A stretch of DNA of 64,000 bases from Prunella strophiata (GCA_036583965.1 JAZBQD010000027.1:9339187-9403186), one strand, 5' to 3'. Numbered from the stretch's first letter, positions 1 through 15,100 are shown. The notes: generated by a model from the letters alone, not told the origin. A program made the numbers and translations.

Positions 1-2473
1 GGTATTTTAGTATCAAATATAATGTAAGAATTTAAGATTTTGCTCAATAAAAACCACTAGTACAGTGAGAAAACAGAAACAGAGCTCCATTCTCTACAGT
101 TTTATCTCTTTGCTAAAGAGAGTTCCTAAAGCACACTTTACCACAGCAATGTCTGGAGCTGACTATGGAAACTTGGTATATTTAAACCACAGCATAACAG
201 GGGAAGAGAACTGTCCCAAACTCAGAGCTTTTTAACTGCTTGCCTGCATTTTCCCAATTGAACAGAGTTTTATAAACCCATTTTCTTTGCTGTTTTTGCC
301 AAGATAAGGAGCCAAAATAGAAAGGGTTAAGGGGATGGAGAGCAAGCACAGCTGAGACCCCTTAAAATAGGTCAGGTTAACACAAATGTACCCAGAGGAG
401 GGAATGGCTTGGAGTGAAAGCCTAGCCCCAAGTTGGGAATAAAACATTATTCTCTTTGCACCCTCAGCATTGGATAACTTTTAATTTTCCTGGATCTCTC
501 ATCTGCAAAAAGAAACACCACTTGGGTCTGTTTAGCCATTGCTATGACTTATGTGTGTTGGCAGTAAGGCAAAACTTAAACACAGAGACTAAAAACACAA
601 CACCCAACTTCTCAAATTCATGCTCTATGTTGAGAAAAATATACAAGTACAATCACACTCTCTACTGGTGGAAGAGAGTTCTCTGCATACAGAGAAAAAG
701 CTTTTAACAGATATAGGAATCCTAGAAGAAATGCAGAGCAAGTTCTGGTAGGACACTAAAACAAAAAAGGGTGAAGGGAGGAGGTAACAAGCAGACTTCA
801 GTGGGATGACCTCTCCCTCCACAAGTCACTGTGACAGCATTTGAGCACCTCCTAAAGAACAGCTAAATATGAAGGAAGCAAAGCTGGCTTTAAGCAGGGC
901 TTAGTGCCAAAGAAATTCAAACTAGTCAATTTAAGTGTTGGCAGAAGCAGTTCCAGTGAAGAAAAAATTTCTTTCCTGGAAGGTTCATTTTAGCCAGACA
1001 GTGCTAGGCTCAAAAGTGAGCTACCAGGCCAATGATAATGAGGAGATCATACTGTTAATCCTTGAAATTGCATTAATTATTATTTATTACCATTCCCAAA
1101 TTCTTGAATCAATACTGTATGTCTTCTTGCTCAAAAATTAATTCAACCTATATAAGAAAACAGGAATAATAGGAGAAAGTAAAAGGGGAGAAGGTTGGCT
1201 ATATCTTACTTTTTAACTAGAAAAAAAAAATTCAGTTTTTAACCAGTCTAGAGAGATTTCAAGCATTATTATCTGTTTATAAGCCAAAGTTTTGCTGTTT
1301 TCATTAAACACAAGGTGAGTTGAACCTCCTTTCCTCTCACTATATGCTATGGGTCTTGTTAACCTTTTTTTTTCTCCTCAGATCTCACTTCATCATTTCA
1401 GAGAGCAAATCCCCTCCAGGTCTTCCAGCTTAGGCAAAACACAATTTTAAAAGCTCAGAGTTTCTGTAGAGCCCAGGGCTGTAGGGCTGAGCCCATGCAG
1501 AGCTCTGGAGGTGCTGCCCTCCCTTCCCTGGTTGAACACACACAGAGCCAAACTCGAGTCTAGAAACCTGTGAGATCACAGGAGCACCTTGGTTTAATTC
1601 TAAAAACACATAGTAAAATGGATATCTTATATTGAAACAGCTGAAACAATGCCTTTGGAACACTATGGAAACAGAGCTTTTACTCTGTTTCTGGAGTTAA
1701 CTTCTCAGCCTGCAGTAAAAATATCGTTTGTTACGTGTACTGAGGTGTCCCCAGCGCGTTCCTGAAACCGAACCCTGCAGGACATGGGACGGGTCTGTAA
1801 CTGGACACTGCTTATGGACCCACTGAAATGTGCCCCTGAGGCTGCCCCCTGGCCCAGAGTTATTTCTGAGCACATTTGGCATTGTACCTGAGACCTGCAT
1901 GCAGCCCCCAGCTCTTCATCTGCACCCCAACAAGCCTCCTCCTCCTCACCCATGGACAAACCCAGGGCAAGCCTATAAAATGAGCACCACGAGTGCACCT
2001 TGTTTCATGTGCCTGCTCAGTCTGAAAAAGAAATCAATGACTCAGTTCCAGCATAAATCGATATTTGATTCTTTATTTTAGCAGTTTACTCAGGGGACAT
2101 CTTCAACTCACTGAGCAAAACTGATTAATGCCCAGGAGGCATCCGTGTAATGAAAGCAAGGGCTACAGAAAAAACAATGTAAATATAAATAACCAACCAC
2201 AACTATCATGCAATTTCATAGCAATGCTGGTTATTATAAATGAATAATGATAAGGAAGTTTCTCAAAATCCATCTGAATTTATAGGCCTTGAGGAATTTC
2301 TCATAGCTGAAACTGCTGGAGTATGTAAGTAAACAAGATAACACTGATTGCATGAGCCTCCTCATTGACTTGGACAGAAATCAACTTGAAGAATAAGATA
2401 CTTGGAAAAAATATAGCTTAAATCACATTTTGGTTACTATCCATGAATGCATTTTATTTATATTAGTGATTTG

Positions 2474-2535
2474 TTACAGAATCACTAAAATTGGAAAAAA
2501 CCTACAAGATCATCAGGCCCAACCTTCCACCAAAA
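2474..2535 (-). mobile_element. CR1 LINE remnant, 3' end
   Basis: The stretch reads ACAGAATCACTAAAATTGG followed by AAAAAACCTACAAGATCATC and then CCAACCTTCCACCA. This is the reverse complement of the avian CR1 3' terminus, where a GGTTGGA...GATC...AGGTC core precedes short GATTCT-type tail repeats. The element therefore lies on the minus strand with its 3' end at the left. Similarity fades after about 2,535, although sequence up to roughly 2,700 may be more decayed CR1. It is an old, 5'-truncated, non-coding fragment. Confidence 0.75.
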
Positions 2536-5500
2536 ATTTCAATTTTAGAATTTTGTAAACTACGTCAGGTTGTCAGAATGCCAGATTAACTCTTGCACTA
2601 ACTTCTTTCAAAATAGCATTTCAGAAGCCAAACATCAGACTTGTTCCAGATTTGACACTCCATTTAGTAACCTCAAATCCCTATGAATTGAGATCCAAAA
2701 TTCAGAGCAATCATATCTACCAAAGTTATTTGTGGTTACATATTTTCCTAAAATGCAATATCACCTAACCAAACTTCACCAGATTCTCCTCTGATGTTAC
2801 AGAAGTTTGGTTTCAGTTGATTTGCTTTACAAAGAGTTCTTTATGAGAAATAGACATTTTGGAAATGAAAATAAGTATTTAAAATTTTTATTCACAATGA
2901 CAGAAAATTTACAAAATCCAAAATCTGCATGTCAATGAATGCAGCAGCTGCACAGCAATGTTAACTAGATGTGGAAGTTATCGTCTTAATTATAGTAATT
3001 CAAAGATGGAAGCAATTTTGTAAGCTTTAGCACTACCAACAACAGGGATAATTAGTTCTCTAAAATAGATAAGTAAGCATCTGGTTCAACTGATTTCTTT
3101 TTTTTTTCCACATTCAAGAATAGTTTAAGAATTATTCATCCTAGAATAACTGAGGGGGAAAAAGTGTTATTATTCATGGTGTAGGTTTGGGGGGTTGCAC
3201 ATCCCTACAATAAACACTTCTTTTGTTGTAAAGAAATACAATTACACACAGTTAAGATACAAAGGATGGAAGCACGAGTCCAACAAGCAACTTCTTAAAA
3301 ATTGCAGGCAGAGGCTCCACCACAACAGACACAGAACTATCTTCTTCCCAACATCACCTAGGAAAACTGCTTCTTATTTCCTGTCATTAAATCCCAGGAT
3401 CAAAGAAACATCCTGAATTTGGATTCCTTCCTGATTATTTTGTCCAGACTAAACAACTAAGGAGCCTTTGTCCAGTGCACCTCTGGACAATCTGCACCTG
3501 CCATTCACTCCTTTATAAGATAAATCCCTAATTCCCATGATTTTGAGACTGGATTACATTATTCCTGTTTCCACCATCTTTCTGAAGAACTTCAATTAGG
3601 ATTTAACTTTGGAACCTAAACAAAAACAAGAATGAAAACCAACTGCCTGAGTGCAGGGTCCTCTTCCACAAAAAAGTTTTCTACAATTTAATTACTACAA
3701 ACACAGAAACAGATGCAAGTTGTTCAGCAAGCCAGGCTCCACTCAGATTTGCACTCCCCATTGTTTTGAAGCCATGAGACAGAATAAACTGGACAAAAAA
3801 AGAAGAGCAGAGAGGAAAAAGATGCAGTCAACTTGTGGAGTGTGGGTTGTACTTCTGTACAGATACCCAGAGAGTGCACAGGGCTAAAACACACAAAGGA
3901 CATCATTTTCCACAGTGCCACCACACCTTTGAGCCTGCTACCAAACACATTAACTGAGGTGAACACAGAGTCAAGCAATGCAAGACTTACAAAGCAAGGA
4001 GCAAAATGGGTGCAGATGGTTCTTTTGTTTTAAGGAAAATTAACATCTTTGTACTTAGGAATTAACTTATTGCATGAAAGACCATCTTCCTTTCATCTAA
4101 ACCAAGCTATGTGTTAGACAAGCCCTCCTACTTCATTTAGAGCTAATTGAAGAAGCAGCATCACCACGAGCTAAGAAATTACAAAAGAAAAGGCTGAAAT
4201 TGCCAGTGAACACCAAATTTATGTCTAATTTGCCTAATGCTTGAGGCTGGTGCACACCTGCTTACACCACTCTGTATAGTCCAGACCTTTTGCATTATTA
4301 ACAACACAGGAACAACTCTGCAAAGCCAAACAAAATGAGATGTCACAACAAATTACAGTGACTGGTACAGCCCTTCTCAACTACACAAATCCACTTTATT
4401 CTGCACACACTCCAAGCCTGTCTTTGTTTCAGCATAAGAGAACAAAAGTAAGAAAAAAAATCTCTGATTATAGGAGAGACCCCAAAATAAACATAGACAT
4501 TATTTAATGGGCAAAAACATAAAACAAACCTTCTCAAGCACTCCTATCTCCTACTTCAGTTGTGCTATGCATTATACTGCCATGAAGTTACATCACAAAG
4601 TGTGAAAGGCTGATTGAATGAAAGCTAAGCATTACTGCATACTTTCATTTCCCATTTCCTCCAAATCTATTATTAAATGCTTCACATAGCATAGCTGCTT
4701 TTTAAATAAGTCTCTACTTGGCAATTCTCACAGAAGCTGGTTTATCACATTTCTTTTCCTCCAAAAAATACAAGCAAACAAATTCCAGAATGAAATGACA
4801 AAGTGATTTTATATTGTTTCAAATCCTCTAACCATGGAGTGTACAATTACATACAGGTGTGCAATATAACAAACCTGCTCTAGACACTCTCCCCAAAGAA
4901 GCACCCAGGAAACAAAGCAAATAAGCTGAAAATGGAAAGAAATTTTTTCAGGTTTAATGTAAATGTTACATAAAATAATAGGAAAACTCATTTAGTTGCT
5001 TTGTAGCACACAACACAAACAGTTTTCTTCATTTTGTTTCAGACCATTTTCTTCGTTTAAGAATCAAAAAATGTTACAAATTAGCTCATTATCAGCTACC
5101 TGCAGTTCCAAAGCTCAGCATGAGGATTAATTACTGATCTAATTTTAAATCTATTCTAACAGTACACTATTCTAGAATTAATCTCCAGACTGTCCAGGGA
5201 GTTGCCTCTACTGCACAGAACACAGATTTTCACACAGCTGAACAGCAGAAGTAATAACCAGGGTGGCAACTTTCTGAGCAAGACTAGGATGTTTGCAATC
5301 AAATGATTTGTACATCTTAAAAATACAAGTCCTTAAGGTACTTCCCCAGCTCCACTGGAAAAGTTTTGCTCTGCTGGTAAGACTCATCTTCTCCAGCTAT
5401 GGAGACCAACTGAAGAGTGTCAGGTTTTGTGCTTGCTTGGCAGAATGTTACACTTGTGATGTGCTTTCCTCCTAGATGGAACATCTCTGCTGTGGCTTTC

Positions 5501-7583
5501 AGACAAGTGCTGGGCCCTGCTTCCAGCCCTGGTGCTTCTGCTGCTTTGCACATGAGCCTCACTTACTGCCATCCTCAGCTCTGCAACATCAACTTCCTTA
5601 AGCATCACCCAGCATATTTAACTTGCAAGCAGCTTCCAGCATATCAGAGCACAGAAAATCCTGAACAGAACATGGCACTGCATCTGGACAAACGTGCCAG
5701 AAGAGCAGACAACAAAGACAGCACATTCTTAGATAATAAACCCACTCCCCTGGTTCCTCATCTGCAGCCAATTCCACACCATTTTTAGGTAGCTTTTTGT
5801 AAAACCACCATGTCCTCAATTTTTCAGTTCTACATACCTTTTGACAGAAAGGCTTTGTAGGTATTTTGGACTTAATTCAGAAGCTAAAGGGACCAAAGTA
5901 TCTGACCTTTTAAAAAAATACCCCAAAACCAAGGTAAGCTGCAACATGTACATTACAATGCTTTGCACCACTGATACACCAACACTCTCATCCCTCCTAT
6001 CTTTCTGACCCAGGCACTGCCCTAACCATTGCCTGCTATGAGAATCATGCTCTTTTATCTTATTTGGATTCCATTTTGCATTTCTAAATTGTGCAGAATT
6101 TAAATATATTAAGAAATATTCATTGAATGGTAAACAATTCTCAAATTCATCCCCAGTTGCAAAGTGTAGTAGATAATGACATAGATGCAGAAAATCAGTC
6201 TCAATCTGCCTATCTTACAATGATCATTTAAATTTATACTTTTGCTTCTACATTTAGAAGGTGAAAATATGTTTTCTATTTTCATCATCAAGACCCTCTC
6301 CTTCCTAAAGCAATGCTTCCCAACTCTTAGTAGCTTCTTACAAAATAAAACCAAAAGAAAAATATCAGCATCAATTTAATAAAATTTGAAAAAAGAACAG
6401 GGTACTTCTAAAAGACAGTCCAATGAAGAAAGGTTCATTTCCTCAAGAGGGGAAAACCACTTTTCTGTGCAAGTATTAAAGTATGTATATACATGTATAC
6501 ATAAACATTCAGCCTCTAAAGGCCTTCAAACAGAAGCATTGAAAACAGTTTGTTGCTCATGTTTGCACACACATAGAAATGGGAGAAAAATCCTCAAAAA
6601 CACCTCAAAAAAATAACAGCAAAGCATGAATGTACTCAGGTAGACTGATAATAATCCACTGGACATATTAGGAAAATGTCTGGGTTTAACAAACCTGTAA
6701 TCTCAGTAGGCAGGCTACAAAACTTGACATTTGTCCAGGACTAAGCTTAGACAGGAAAATGCCATGCTCTGCCTGCCTGGACTCCACCAGGGCTGAGCAG
6801 AGCAGTTCCCTACCAGAGCAAGACAAAGGTGAGATGTGTTTGCCAAGGTGGTGCTTTCATTCAAACCAGCCACAGATGGCTCAGGTTGCTCCCTTCAGCT
6901 TCAGAAGAGGAAATGCTGCTTGGGACTTTTCTAATCAATGCACTCAGGGAATGGCAGAGGGGGAAAAGAGGCTACTGAGATAAGAGCTTGGCTCTAAATG
7001 TCAAAGAAGGGGGCACACAAAGGAGCTGAAGTTCTGTGCACATTGAAAATGCTCAGTGTAGCCACTAGAAGTGGTGTAATTTCATGTAGAGAGATACACT
7101 GCAGTGCTGAAGTAAAGCATTCCATTCATGTGGTCCTTACTCATTTACACAGACAGGTCTGTCAATAAACCACTGTCCTGGATAAAAACAACACACTTAA
7201 AAAGACATGAAAAAATTATTTACAAAAACACATTAGATATCTGTACTGCAGTGTACATCAGATCAAATATGCTGACTACTAAAATAATAAGAAAATACAC
7301 CAGTAGAAGGCATTTCATGTTAATGGAGCAACAAAACCATCAAGGGCAGGAGAAGAGGGGGAGGCCCTGAGTGCAGATCCTGCCCTGGCACACAGAGCAG
7401 CCCTCAGATCTGCAGCAAGGGGAAGTTTCTGGAACAATCAAGCCTGATTACATGTTAAACCTCATTCTTTTGTGTAAAGCCTACTTGCTGAGCCAAATGT
7501 TCATTATCCAACAGCCATCAATTTTTCATACAAGGATGGCTGTTCCCGTTTAATAACTATACAAATGTGTACTACAAATAGAT

Positions 7584-7598
7584 ACACACACACACACA
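7584..7598. repeat. (AC)n microsatellite, short
   Basis: Fifteen bases of uninterrupted AC dinucleotide. Intronic, with no other feature nearby. Confidence 0.9.
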
Positions 7599-7792
7599 GG
7601 GTTTTGAAATTTTAGAGGACTGAAGCTGGAACAACCATTCACAAAACTGAGCAGGAGAAAAACACAAACATTAGAAGTCACAAGCTGACAGCTAAAGCTT
7701 GTACCAGCAGTACATCCAAAGGCTGAAGCAGCTCACCACTGCCAAGAAGGGGTACTTGTTTTAAGAGCTATTCTATTTAAGAAGGCTGAAAA

Positions 7793-7835
7793 GTAAAATC
7801 AAAATCAATTAGCAAAATCAAAAATCAAAATCAGT
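7793..7835. repeat. Degenerate AAATC-rich tandem stretch
   Basis: AAAATC/AAATC words recur about six times with small interruptions, giving a low-complexity A-rich tract. Confidence 0.6.
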
Positions 7836-10804
7836 TACAGTAAGATGGTAGAGAGCAGTACATACAAATATATGAATGTATCAAAAATAAATGGATGGTA
7901 GCAGTGATCAACAAAAAGAAATCATAAAAAAAAAAAAGAAAAAAAAAAACCTAGTAAAATCAGAGCCATAATTTACACAGCTGTTCAAAAAGAAGATATT
8001 TAATAAATGTACCTCATGTAAAATTGATCAGAATGCAATCAAAGAAACTGCTAAAATAATTTTTGAATGCCTTATGTACTTATTCATAACTAAAGGAACT
8101 AAGAATATGTGAGCATTATTTTTACAAATGGTGTCTAACAAACTTTAGCAGAAACTCACAAGCACAGGAAAACATATCTCAAATTTTCTCTGAGATAAAG
8201 TGGGAAAAGATAGGGCTGTTAAATAACATTAGATTATTTCTGTAAAAGATTGTTGTAAAATTCATTTCTGGGAGCCATGTATTGTGAAATCCCAGCATTC
8301 CTGCTGCCCCAGTTCTGTTCTGCATGTCTGAAACCAGCATGGCCAGCAGGAAAACAAATGAGACCCATGAAAATTGCAGAACGTACACAAATGAAGACAC
8401 AGAGGAAGACAAATGCAAACACTTAGAGAAAGTCAGGTATTCAAATTCCATAGCAATCATGCTTAATTTAAATTAGGTCTGCTAATTGTAACATCCTAAT
8501 TTACCATGCAATCAAGGCTGGAAAAAAAAAAATTCCAGGACAGGAAAACACACAATGTACTGGAAATAAGTAATTTCAAATGCCACCACAGGATCCAAGC
8601 TCGCTTCCTCAGAGAACAAAGATTCAGGGCAAGCCTGTTCTCCTGTGTGCCTGCAGAAGATTTTTTTCCTCACGTCACTGTGAGCCTCTCCTCTGGCACA
8701 TGCTCACTGCCAGTGTCGCATGACAGCAGAAGAAACTCCTTCAACCTCCAACAGAACACGTCAAGGGACGTTTACATCTTCTGCTAATTCTGAAGGAGTT
8801 TAAATTCTGTGCTTAGTGCTACATAAACACAGCAGGCAGCACTGAATATGGGGAGACACCATACTGATATATAAGCATAGCATTTGCTTAGATTTTTGCT
8901 CCATGACCAAGCTTTGTCCTCATCTAAACCATGACAGTTGAGGCATTTTTGTGGAAAGATAGTGATTGATTAAGCTAATGATCTCAAAACACATCCAACT
9001 TACTGCACAGCATTGCCTAAAATGATAGACAAAAGAGACTGGTATCAGGTGGCCTGGACTTCATATCTGGCACAAGGACTCCCCTGCACAGGATTTGTAA
9101 ACATCCTCCTTCTGAATCCCAGTTCTCTGGACCCTCCCACCTTCAGCTGACATAGAACCAAAACAAACCCCAAAAAAACCCCACCAGAACAGTCTTTAAA
9201 ACTAAATTCTTAAGAGGCCTAGAATAACCTATGATATTTCACTACAAAAGTATGCTCATTTTATCAGCAAATTACTCTGAAGAACACATAGGTAATAATC
9301 TGTAGTCCTCAAAATAGAAATAATAGAAAAAAAAAAAAGATAATTCAACTACGAGTGGAGAAAAAATATTCAGGGATCATCTGATAATTAGCTACAAATG
9401 TACAGTCAAATAACTTCAAAGGTGTTTTCCTTAATGGTTTGAAAAGATATTTACTTGCTGAATATAGTAACTAAAACGGTGGCCAATCCAAAGTGTTGAG
9501 CACCCAGCTGCAAACTAAGTCATTTCTCTCCAGGGAGATGTCTGGTGATAGAAGATGACATGCCATACAAGGTATCTCTCAGTTCCTTAAGTAAGGTCTC
9601 CTTTTTATAAAATCATTTTGCTCTAAGGTGTACAGCTCCTTTTAAGGTCAACATCCAGCTGCCAGTAAAAAAAAGAACAGGAATCCCAGGTGCACCAGAG
9701 AATATCTCTCAGTTTGCTCCTGACCACAACTTCACACCTGTCCAAAGAACAGGGGCCTGCAAAGGTCACAGCATGAGCAGGGATTCCTCACATCCACATA
9801 CATCTCCAAGTCCATCCCAGAGCTTCAGGCTGGTGGGCACTCAGATTTAAAATGCAGTTGTCAGAGACAAAAAGCAGTCAAAATAAGCAGATGCACAGAC
9901 TCTGTAAGGATTCCAACACCCAAATGTGTCGACTTCAATTAAACACAAGAACTGCACATTTCCAGGCCAATCACGTGCCAGTGTGTACTCTCTGTCCTTA
10001 CTTTCCACAGTAGAACTGACCTGATCTGAGCATCCTCTGTAAAGTTCAGGATCTCCCTTTTCCTCAGACCTCTCCTCAAACCAGTCTCTTACCCCAGTAT
10101 TTCATTTAGCTCACTTAAAACACCAGTGCAAAATTATTTTATACTCAGCAGTCTCACTCATGTGAAGGATCCAAATAATTCATGAAATTGTCTGCAATTT
10201 GTGTGTTGCTTCATTTCCTCTCCACAAAGGTTTTGACTTGAAAAACTGGTTTGTCCTGGGCAATAGCCAAATGTTCATACAGGAGAGTTTCGATCTGAAC
10301 AAAAAGCTTTCAAGGCTCAAAACTTCAGTGTTAACCCTCTAAGACTCTTTCTCTGGGTTTAGTCAAGCAGGGAAACTGCCAACAGTATTAAAATTAATAA
10401 AAATATAATTTACACAGAATCCCACATAAACTAGAAAATACAAACAGTCCAGGTGGATTGCCTGAATCATTACAAATGTTTGGGGGTTTTAGGAGGACCT
10501 CCCTTCCATTCATTGGACCAGCCTCTTTCATTGTATTTAAGTAGTGCAAATATCCTGTAAAGGAGAGTGTATTGGAAGCTCCCCAAAACTCATCCATTAG
10601 TGAGCAAAATATCCATTACATTTCCATGGAATCCAATAGACTATTGTCATAAAGAGATTTTCAGAAGATAAGGTGGAGATTTTTTCTCCCCCAAGCAGAG
10701 CTTTTGTCCTAAGGCCATACTGAAATACCTAGCAGAAGTAATTTGAATGAAATTTCCTCTCCAATTATGAGTGTCAGATGGTCATTTAATATGCTGAGCT
10801 AGGC

Positions 10805-10821
10805 AAAAAAAAAAAAAAAAA
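10805..10821. repeat. Poly-A run (A17)
   Basis: Seventeen uninterrupted A residues. No retroposon body or polyadenylation signal is recognisable to its left. Confidence 0.9.
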
Positions 10822-13800
10822 TTGAACTAAGTATTATCAAAAGCATCAGACTTCCAGGTCTTTCCCATCCTTCCCAACATAAGGGAAATATTTCTTATGT
10901 TATTCATTTAAGCAAGGAAATGTGTGGTGAGACAGCTGTCACTTTAAAGTTAATTATAGTATAGACTCACATTTTTAATGCTAGCTTTATGTTACCACAA
11001 AAAAGTAAGTATTCTGCTAGCATCAAACTAATTGTTTTTCTTCAAAGTGACAATGTATCTATGAGGAGGTGGCATTCTTCTGACACACACAGCTTTTAAT
11101 GTCAATCTACATGAATCAGCATAAAAAATACACTGAATACATTTGGGGGGTATGTATGGACTCACTGTCTAACGTGGTCCTGTTATGGCAACTAAAAAGT
11201 TACCAGAAAAACACCAATGCATCAGAAAGCACCATTTATGTGCTCTTGGCCACCTGATTATTTCCATTCACCCATTTACATCCCAGTGAAAGGTGGGTTC
11301 TCTTACTGGTTTTGACTATTTCAATAATGAATTGTATTTTTTTTAGTTACCAAGGAACTGTTTATATGAAATACAATTATTTCCATAGCATCACTGATCT
11401 TAGAGGTGTTTTGCTACTTAAATATTTCTTTACACTTTATCAACAGTTAATTCTTGTGATTTTAACAAATTATTGTATTACTGAAGCCCTTTCATTGAAG
11501 AGGAGAAGAGGAAAGAGAATTAAAGCATCAATGGCAATTGTGGATACAAATCCAAGATGTCCTTCCTCACAGAAATCCACCTTTTTCATCCTCCAGAATA
11601 ATCTTTCAGGTCGTTTCAACATACAAATCTCCCATCTTAACTTTGCAAAGAGTAAGTCACTAAACAAAAGTGAAATCATTAAAACTCACAGTCACAGCCT
11701 GTTCCACCCAGAGAGGATTAAAATGAAAAAATGAGGAAACATTAGAAATCAGCATTCTAAGTCAGTTTTACAAGACCAACAAACACTTGCACAATTCTAC
11801 AGTGCCGTTAATATCAAATCACAAGAGTATATTCAAGATATGCCCAAAGTGTAAAGAAACAAAAAGGACTTAAATGCAGGAGACATTTAATTTAAATACA
11901 CCAGAATTATGCTTTATCTTTCCATAATCCAATTTCAATAGGCAATACCTCAGTAGAGCTGATATCAGAATACCACCCCATATGCCCTTTGAACCAAGGA
12001 GTTCTCATATTTCTCCTATAGTTTAAACTCATAAATATTTATACAGAACCAGTTTGACAGGTAAATGTGATTTATGTTTATGTCACCCCTCCCATGAGAA
12101 ACTTATGTATTTACAGTTTGCTCTTGACTTTCTCTATTCTTCTGGGAATAGCTGGAGATGAAACAAGCCAGCCACTTTGACCGGAGCAGCAGATGGTTCC
12201 CTTTTGCAGAGCCATTAGCTGCGGCGAGAATCCCACCAGCTGCACGGGAGAGCTCATTTCCACAAAATGCACCGGGCAGAAAGAGGAGTCCTTCCCATTT
12301 GCCTCCTAATGCAGGAGAAGCCATATGGGAGTCAAGCCCTCTAGGATTTTTAGTACATATCAGAAGCCATTATAGAGAAATGTGCCATAGCTCAGTGGTC
12401 AGAACACCACAAGTAACCCTTTCTTGCAATGTGAAACCAAATCAAAACTGAGAGAAAACCAAAGAGGAGAAGCCCTGAATTAAGAGCACACAAGCTATCA
12501 CTAATGCAACAGGATTGTAGAGGAGTTTTATAAACAGAGCAGAGGAAAACTGTATCAAATATTTGTCACAGTAAAAAATCCTCTATTGCTAACATAACTA
12601 AGACTGCAAAGTTACAGGAGAAATTTAAATCAAAATCATAATTTTAAAGGAAGTGCACTAAGAAGTGAACATTTTGCTTTGAAAGGGGGCCAGTTAAAAT
12701 GACAAAATTATTTATTTATTTAGTGATAGAGTATTTCATTCCTAGTGCCCAAATGCCACAATCCTGAGAAATTAGCACACAGAAACACCCAGGTCATGGC
12801 GTTGCAACGCACTCCATGTGCAGTGACCACTCCCACAGCCCAGATACTCTCAGGAGCAAAGTCATTGCATATGTGGACATGGGATTTCAGGATGGATACC
12901 CTGGCAAGAATCACATTATTACAGTGATTTATCACAATACTCCTCAGACCAGCCCAACCTGCCCACCCATCTCCCCCAAGACGGCAGGCACTGAGCTGGC
13001 AGGCTGCCAGCCCAGCTCAGCAGAAGGTGATATTCCCAGCAAACTGTCACACATGCTCAAATATTTCATTTCTGAGGTTGGCTGAAGGCTGCAGTTTCCA
13101 TCCTGTGCAAAACTAGGATTTCCACCACATGACTTCGTGCAGCAGCTCTCTGCTCTGAATACTCCTAGTGCTGTTTGATCATTCTGAAATACCTAATACT
13201 CGTTTATGTGATTAAATCAATAAAAAGTCATCTCTTTTCCATTAAGATGCTCAGCGGATTTACAGATCAATTTCTTTCTTTTTGTACTTCGACTCCTAAC
13301 AATAAATGGAATTGTAAATTTTGAGCAGGAGTTCTGACAAAATATCACACCTGAAACCTTGTTAGTATCTTTCAAATTGTTTCTGACCTTGATGTGTAGT
13401 TTTAAATTCAAAATGGCACACTAACAAGATATTGAAAAACAAGGATGGTTTATTTTTGTTGTGAGAGACACTGTGGGTGTCTACTCTCTTTGGAAGATTA
13501 TTATTGCTGAATTTTCACAAAATACTACCTTTAGCACACCGTCTGGAATGGAGGAGCTTCAGGAAACCAAAGTCGTGCAAGCAGCAGGAATAAAAGGATG
13601 CAGAATCTGCAGGTCTAACACAGATTATCTTCTTATGCACAGGTGTCCTCCCTCCTCACCTGCCCTAAAGCAGCTCCTGGCTCTGCCCAGCTCCCCTGGC
13701 TCTCACAGTGAGCCAGGTCTCGTTACACCAAGCTGCTCCCATCTCACAGGTTGGTGGCCAAGACCACCTGAAAGCCAAGTCCAACCTACCTTAGCCTTTG

Positions 13801-15100
13801 GAAATGGAGGCACAGGAGAATAATTTGCCTCCCTTTCCTCTCCCCAGCCAAATTCAAGAAATCTGTAAGAAAATATGAAGCTTTATCTTTGTCACTTCTG
13901 TCACTCTATCAAACCACTGCTACAACTGCTCAATGGGTGTGAAAGTTATTGCTTGGAGCAGAGACATCAACACATAACCTGAATCTCAAGGAGCTCTTTT
14001 ACTTTAAAAACAGGCTAAAGACAACAATTTTGAAAAGAACAACATTGCTAATGCAATTCCTGGCAACTAAGATCCCTATTTATTTACAAAATCCTTCTTC
14101 ATTGCCACTAAGATTTCTAAAAGTCAGTGGCAGCACAGAACACAACTTGGCAAAAATTTAAATCACAAATGCAGAATAATAACAAAAAAAATAAGAGTCC
14201 CCTGAAATATTAGTTGGTAAAAGCTACAATCCTCTAAAAAAGATTAATTTCTGATAGCTGATGAACAAACCTCACCCTAAACCTAAACCAAAGCTTATAT
14301 TCTGAGCCTTACACAGATTATTAACTGTATCAACCAGCTGCTGAGAAATTCTGGTACCAGCTGCAACTGTTTACTCATAAATCTGAATATACTGCTTCAG
14401 TCAGGATTAGCTACCTACCAGTCTTACCAGTAAGTTTTCAGGCTACAAATGTTAAGCTCCACAGAGCACCTGATGAGTGATAATTATGTTGATATTTCCC
14501 AGTCTTGAAGGGACACCCCTGTACAGCATCAGATCTGATACCATTCATTAGTTCACACACTTCAATGGGATTTTATCAAAATCCAGAGAGCAGGGTAAAT
14601 ACAAACACTCATCCTATTAACTGCTACATCTCTAATAAAAAAAAAGATGCTAAATGTACTAAGCATTATTTAAAATTTAAGGTTATGCATATCTCTGTGA
14701 AGACCGTAAGTGCTGTAAGTCAAAATATTTGCAAGTCTTTCATGATGCTGCCTATTTCAACATAATACTGTTTTGCTACTTCAAATAATAAAGCAGCTTC
14801 CTCCCAGTAAGCATCTATCCATCATTTTATAGAAACAAACCCTTTATCATATTCACATAGCATGAGAAGGAACAATGCCTTTAAATAAATACCTTTAAAA
14901 AGAACGAACGGTGAATCTGCACAGTATGATTTTTACAATGAATACAATTACAAATCATTCAGAAATTAAGAAATCATATCTAACGTGCTAGGAATAGGAT
15001 TCAATCTGTTAAAACAGGAAAAAAAAGCAAGACTAAACAGTATTAAAACAAGTAGCTTAGAAAAACATCGTAAGAAATACTGGCAAAATCCTTAGATTAC

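Larger units (their letters stand above)
1..15100 (-). other. Intron downstream of the 15.1-kb first exon (probable MAST4)
   Basis: I see no convincing exon in this 15 kb. The shared MAST exon beginning CRTSNRKSLI was looked for on the minus strand and not found, so it probably lies beyond the left edge. The segment holds a decayed CR1 3' end near 2.5 kb, an (AC)n run at 7.58 kb, an AAATC-rich stretch at 7.8 kb, an A17 run at 10.8 kb and otherwise unique AT-rich sequence. All open frames here are short and lack coding character. The + strand is A- and C-rich relative to T and G, which fits intronic sequence of a minus-strand gene. Confidence 0.6.

Noticed and set aside
5569..5608. Minus-strand frame MLKEVDVAELRMA ending at a strong gtaagtgag donor
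   Set aside because: It ends in phase 0, incompatible with the shared phase-2 acceptor, and there is no CpG or upstream-stop context. A strong donor alone is expected by chance in 64 kb.
9096..9114. TGTAAACATCCTCCTTCTG, sharing the seed of miR-30
   Set aside because: Only the first 12 bases match and I see no complementary arm that would form a hairpin.
12103..12324. 73-codon minus-strand frame in a locally CpG-richer patch (MASPALGGKW...)
   Set aside because: No splice donor in the right phase and no recognisable family; at most a weak regulatory patch.
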